Shown here one piece after another: positions 60,728 to 64,000 of a stretch of DNA of 64,000 nt. Position numbers and translations under genes: made by a program. Below the pieces are notes generated by a model. The model made no database searches. It saw only the letters and a list, made by a program, of their open reading frames with translations, and was not told the DNA's origin. Source of the stretch: Oscillospiraceae bacterium (lineage in GTDB: Bacteria; Bacillota; Clostridia; Oscillospirales; Ruminococcaceae); the NCBI GenBank assembly GCA_015067215.1, contig SVMW01000008.1:1-64000 (forward strand). The letters are read 5' to 3'. The stretch's first letter is position 1. The number at the start of each line of letters is the position of its first letter.

Positions 60728-61747
60728 ATGAAAAAATTTTTGGCACTTATTTTGTCTGCTGTAATGGCAGCAGGTTGCTTTACTGCATGTTCAGCACCGG
60801 CTGAAAGCACAAGTGAAGATGTAAACAGCGAAAGCGAAATTGTTGAAACAGTTGAAGGCATTGACATTAACATTGCAGGTATGTCAGGTCCTACAAGCAT
60901 GGGTCTTGTTGGTATGCTGGACAAATCTGCTAAAGGCGAAACAGTTAACAACTACAACTTTACACTTGCAGGTGCTGCAGATGAAATTACACCTAAACTT
61001 GTAAAAGGTGAACTTGACATTGCAGCTGTTCCTGCAAACCTTGCTTCTGTTCTGTACAACAACACAGAAGGCAAAATCCAGATTCTTGCAATCAACAACC
61101 TTGGCGTTCTTTATGTTGTGGAACAGGGCGAAACAATCAAAAGCTTTGCTGACCTTAAAGGTAAAACAATTTACTCAACAGGCAAAGGCACAACACCTGA
61201 ATATGCACTCAACTACCTTCTGACACAGAACGGCGTTGACCCTGCAGCTGATGTTACAATTGAATGGAAAAGCGAAGCAACAGAAATCGTTGCGGTGCTC
61301 AAACAGAACCCTGATGCAATTGCAGTTCTTCCACAGCCATTTGTAACAGCTGCACAGGCACAGGTTGAAGGCCTCAATGTTGCACTCAGCTTCAATGACG
61401 AATGGAACGCACTTGGCAATGGTTCCAGCCTTGTAACAGGTGTTATCGTAGCAAGAAAAGCATTTGTTGAAGAAAATCCTGCACAGGTTGCAGCATTCCT
61501 TGACGAATTCAAAGCTTCCACAGAATTTATCAACACAAATGTTGAAGAAGGTGCTGTGCTTGTTGAAAACCTTATTGGTGTTAAAGCAGGCGTAGCTAAA
61601 AAAGCTATTCCTAACTGTAACATAAAATTCTTTGAAGGCGAAGAAATGAAAGCGGCTGTAAGCGGCTATCTCCAGACACTTTATGACCAGAATCCAAAAG
61701 CAACAGGCGGCAAAATGCCTGCAGATGATTTCTACTATGCAAGATAA
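60728..61747 (+). CDS. NMT1-type ABC transporter substrate-binding lipoprotein
   Basis: Exported solute-binding protein of 339 residues. A signal peptide (MKKFLALILSAVMAAG) is followed by Cys17 and Cys21, one of which is the lipidated residue. The mature protein has the NMT1/ThiY/SsuA-like pattern: GELDIAAVPANLASVLY, DLKGKTIYSTGKGTTPEYAL (about 140-159) and PAQVAAFLDEFKAS. Ligands of this class include thiamine pyrimidine precursors, taurine, nitrate and riboflavin precursors; none can be chosen. AGAGAGG precedes the ATG. Operon with permease and ATPase. Confidence 0.9.
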   Translation: MKKFLALILSAVMAAGCFTACSAPAESTSEDVNSESEIVETVEGIDINIAGMSGPTSMGLVGMLDKSAKGETVNNYNFTLAGAADEITPKLVKGELDIAAVPANLASVLYNNTEGKIQILAINNLGVLYVVEQGETIKSFADLKGKTIYSTGKGTTPEYALNYLLTQNGVDPAADVTIEWKSEATEIVAVLKQNPDAIAVLPQPFVTAAQAQVEGLNVALSFNDEWNALGNGSSLVTGVIVARKAFVEENPAQVAAFLDEFKASTEFINTNVEEGAVLVENLIGVKAGVAKKAIPNCNIKFFEGEEMKAAVSGYLQTLYDQNPKATGGKMPADDFYYAR

Positions 61748-62507
61748 AAAACAGACTACTTTTAACAATAAAATTGAAAAAGTTATGGCAGTTGCCGCAG
61801 CACTTGTGCTGTGGCAGCTTGCCGCTGTTTTAATCGGGGAAGAAATTCTGCTGGTTTCTCCTTTAAAGGTTGCAGTACGTCTGTCAGAACTTGTGTTTGA
61901 AACAGAATTCTGGGGCGCTGTTTTGTTTTCTTTTAAAAGAATAACTCTTGGTTTTGTCATGGCTGTTTTAAGCGGTATTGTGCTGGCTGTTGCAGCATAC
62001 CGCTTTCACATTGTAGAGATATTCCTCTGGCCATATATGGCGGTTATAAAAGCTATTCCGGTAGCAAGTTTTATCATTCTTTGTCTTATCTGGCTCAACT
62101 CATCATCGCTGCCGGTTTTTATTGCATTTCTTATTGTACTGCCTGTTATCTACACAAATATGCTTACAGGTTTTAAAAGTACAGACCGGAAAATGCTGGA
62201 AATGGCAAAGGTTTTCCGTCTTTCATTTGCAAAAAAGCTTGTATTTATCTATTTTCCAAAACTTAAACCGCACTTTATTTCAGCCTTGTCAGTTTCTCTT
62301 GGTCTTGCCTGGAAAAGCGGTGTGGCGGCAGAAATTATTGCCATAAGTGACGGCAGCATGGGGGAAATGCTGTACAATGCAAAGCTTTATCTTGCAACAG
62401 CAGACCTGTTCAGCTGGACAGTAACCATTGTTCTGGTAAGTATTCTTTTTGAAAAAGTTATCCTTTTAGCAGTAAACAAAATATTTGGTAAACTGGAGGA
62501 TATGTAA
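61737..62507 (+). CDS. ABC transporter permease, NitT/TauT type
   Basis: Integral membrane subunit of 256 residues with about six helices. The cytoplasmic EAA-like loop is KSTDRKMLEMAKVFRLSFAKKLVFIYFPKLKP (about 162-193), and GLAWKSGVAAEIIA follows as in SsuC/ThiX-type permeases. The ATG at 61737 overlaps the lipoprotein gene by 11 nt; an ATG at 61725 is possible. The ribosome site is weak, consistent with translational coupling. It ends with a TAATG overlap into the ATPase gene. Confidence 0.9.
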   Translation: MQDKKQTTFNNKIEKVMAVAAALVLWQLAAVLIGEEILLVSPLKVAVRLSELVFETEFWGAVLFSFKRITLGFVMAVLSGIVLAVAAYRFHIVEIFLWPYMAVIKAIPVASFIILCLIWLNSSSLPVFIAFLIVLPVIYTNMLTGFKSTDRKMLEMAKVFRLSFAKKLVFIYFPKLKPHFISALSVSLGLAWKSGVAAEIIAISDGSMGEMLYNAKLYLATADLFSWTVTIVLVSILFEKVILLAVNKIFGKLEDM

Positions 62508-63094
62508 TGGATATAGTAATTAAAAATCTGCACAAATCCTTTGGTGACAACAAAGTTTTAAACGGCATAAATGCTGTTATAAAAGAAAACCGCATCACCT
62601 GCCTTATGGGGCAGAGCGGTATAGGCAAAACCACATTGCTCAATATTATGCTGGGGTTTGAAAAGGCCGATGCAGGCGAAATTTTAAATGTACCTGCACT
62701 TAAATCCACAGTATTTCAGGAAAATCGTCTCTGTGAAGATTTTTCGGTTATGACAAATATTAAAATTGTAAATGACAGCCTGTCCGATGAAACTGTAAGC
62801 AAACACCTTGCCGCTGTCGGTCTTGAAGGATGCGAAAAGAAAAAGGTGAACACTTTAAGCGGTGGTATGAAACGCCGCGTGGCACTGGTAAGGGCGGTGC
62901 TGGCACAAAAAGATATTCTGTTCCTTGACGAGCCTTTCAAAGGCCTTGATGAAGCTACAAAAGACAGGGTTACACAGTATCTTGCCGTGAACACAAAAAA
63001 TATGACCGTTGTTATGATTACCCATCAGGCAGAAGAAGCCAGAGCTCTTGGTGCCGAGGTGATTTATCTTAAAAACGGTACATTAGAACAATAA
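62507..63094 (+). CDS. ABC transporter ATP-binding protein
   Basis: Cytoplasmic ATPase of 195 residues, short for the family (about 240) because of reduced segments between Walker A and the signature. Walker A GQSGIGKTT (36-44), Q-loop STVFQENR (about 64-71), signature LSGGMKRRVAL (about 116-126), Walker B DILFLDEP (about 135-142), and the switch His in MITHQAEEA. All catalytic elements are present. It overlaps the permease stop (TAATG). Last gene of the TM1266-ABC operon. Confidence 0.93.
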   Translation: MDIVIKNLHKSFGDNKVLNGINAVIKENRITCLMGQSGIGKTTLLNIMLGFEKADAGEILNVPALKSTVFQENRLCEDFSVMTNIKIVNDSLSDETVSKHLAAVGLEGCEKKKVNTLSGGMKRRVALVRAVLAQKDILFLDEPFKGLDEATKDRVTQYLAVNTKNMTVVMITHQAEEARALGAEVIYLKNGTLEQ

Positions 63095-63158
63095 AAGGCA
63101 AAGGAAGTCCCTTTGCTGAATTGATAAGTCATTTAGTTTATTTAGTTCCTATAAAAAA

Positions 63159-63195
63159 GAAAACTCTGTAGGTCAAGGCTTACAGAGTTTTTCTT
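63159..63195. terminator. Bidirectional terminator, ABC operon / prfB
   Basis: AAAACTCTGTA / TACAGAGTTTTTC with A- and T-rich flanks. A second small stem GCAAAGG/CCTTTGC lies at about 63098-63117 without a T tract. Confidence 0.85.
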
Positions 63196-63204
63196 TATAT
63201 TGAA

Positions 63205-64000
63205 TTATTTAAGAAATTCATTTTTGCTGAGAGCTTTGAGATAAGCGTTCAGGAAACCCTGAATTTCACCGTCCATAACAGAGTCAACTCTGCCGTCCTC
63301 AAAGCCTGTGCGGTGGTCTTTAACAAGTGTGTAAGGCATAAACACATAGCTGCGTATCTGGCTGCCCCAGGCAATTTCCTTCTGTACACCTTTGATATCT
63401 TCAATTTTATCGAGGTGTTCCTGTTCTTTAATCTGTGCAAGTTTTGCACGGAGCATTTTCATACACATATCTTTGTTCTGGAACTGGCTTCGTTCGTTCT
63501 GACAAGCGACAACGATGCCTGTAGGAATATGTGTAAGACGAACAGCAGAGGAAGTTTTGTTAACGTGCTGACCGCCTGCACCGGAAGCACGGTATACATC
63601 CATTTTGATATCTTCTTCACGGATAACAATTTCTTCATCGTTTTCAATTTCCGGCATTACTTCGCAGGAAGCAAAGGATGTGTGGCGTCTGCCGGAGGCG
63701 TCAAACGGAGAAACACGCACAAGGCGGTGTACACCGTGTTCACCTTTGAGGAATCCATAAGCGTTTTCACCTTCAATGGAGAAAGAAACACTTTTAATGC
63801 CTGCCTCGTCACCGTCAAGATAATCTATGGTTGTTGTCTTGTATCCTGCTTTTGCACAGTATTTGCCGTACATACGGAACAGCATTTCGCACCAGTCCTG
63901 ACTTTCTGTGCCGCCTGCACCTGCGTGAAGAGTGATAATGGCGTTGTTTTTGTCATATTCACCTGTAAGCAGGTTTTTAAGACGAAGCAGTTCAATCTGT
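63205..64000 (-). CDS. prfB: Peptide chain release factor 2, 3' part
   Basis: Terminates translation at UGA and UAA. The frame stays open to the window edge, so the 5' part, including any programmed frameshift site, is outside; 264 residues are visible. Seen: [21 protein letters not shown], the RF2-specific SPF tripeptide in [17 protein letters not shown], and the catalytic GGQ in [19 protein letters not shown]. The SPF motif distinguishes it from RF1 (PxT). Confidence 0.97.
   Translation of the reverse strand, partial: QIELLRLKNLLTGEYDKNNAIITLHAGAGGTESQDWCEMLFRMYGKYCAKAGYKTTTIDYLDGDEAGIKSVSFSIEGENAYGFLKGEHGVHRLVRVSPFDASGRRHTSFASCEVMPEIENDEEIVIREEDIKMDVYRASGAGGQHVNKTSSAVRLTHIPTGIVVACQNERSQFQNKDMCMKMLRAKLAQIKEQEHLDKIEDIKGVQKEIAWGSQIRSYVFMPYTLVKDHRTGFEDGRVDSVMDGEIQGFLNAYLKALSKNEFLK

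Overview
The window comes from a low-GC, Gram-positive, endospore-forming bacterium of the class Clostridia, most like a gut Oscillospiraceae/Ruminococcaceae lineage. This rests on several observations: spoIVA, a SPOCS/LysM spore protein gene and a tiny spoVM-like gene; a PdaA-like peptidoglycan deacetylase and a short sigma-H-like factor; CsoR-type copper control; an ylxM-ffh-rpsP-khpA cluster; consensus sigma-A promoters with 17-bp spacers; strong AAGGAG ribosome sites; and intrinsic terminators after most units. The exact genus cannot be read from the sequence. I see no phage, IS element, rRNA operon or CRISPR array. The window is mainly chromosomal housekeeping with small accessory insertions.

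Layout. 1-8250: the 3' part of proS, an SDR reductase, a PdaA-like deacetylase with a NusG-II protein (minus), a PepV-type dipeptidase, an NSS sodium symporter and an MFS transporter. 8340-9010: tRNA-Trp and tRNA-Asp, then three copies of a structured cloverleaf repeat, then tRNA-Thr. 9010-12360 (minus): a four-gene operon for pyroglutamyl peptides and 5-oxoproline (DUF969 and DUF979 transporter subunits, an M29 aminopeptidase, pyroglutamyl-peptidase). 12520-15600: tRNA-Leu, a hairpin-rich spacer with a duplicated terminator, a MATE pump, a sigma factor and a zinc-ribbon protein. 15600-17770 (minus): tsaE-tsaB-rpiB-upp. 17860-20330: rodA and two tandem zinc-ribbon/DUF2628 membrane proteins. 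20390-24310 (minus): a lipid kinase and a CsoR-controlled copper operon in which a CopZ chaperone is fused in frame to the end of CopA but keeps its own ribosome-binding site.

24390-35410: ylxM-ffh-rpsP-khpA, an opposite-strand pair including a DUF11 protein, rimM-trmD (no rplS follows), ptsH, uvrC-rsmD-coaD plus a coiled-coil protein, spoVM and aspS. 35450-41030: a palindromic repeat, an AraC/GyrI regulator, a GT39-like membrane protein, pyrophosphatase, DUF1003 and the SPOCS/LysM protein. 41040-44280: spoIVA, then an Lsa-type ABC-F ribosome-protection gene behind a leader that reads as ribosome-mediated transcription attenuation, with a two-codon upstream ORF. 44300-52060 (minus): three tandem M3 oligoendopeptidases, an M42 aminopeptidase and malic enzyme. 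52200-60100: an AI-2E family membrane protein, an aldose-1-epimerase-like protein, prfC, a nucleotide-sugar dehydratase with an initiating sugar-phosphate transferase, a 36-residue Asn/Gln/Lys-rich protein and YebC. 60230-63100: an unrecognised terminator-bearing leader RNA ahead of a TM1266-family gene and an NMT1-type ABC transporter. 63205-64000 (minus): the 3' part of prfB.

Taken together, the accessory content points to a peptide-scavenging anaerobe: PepV, Pcp, M29, three M3, M42 and a 5-oxoproline transporter lie within 50 kb. The most interesting signals are regulatory or architectural: the ABC-F attenuator, the copA/copZ fusion with internal start, the covarying cloverleaf repeats inside a tRNA cluster, and the leader RNA of the TM1266/ABC operon.
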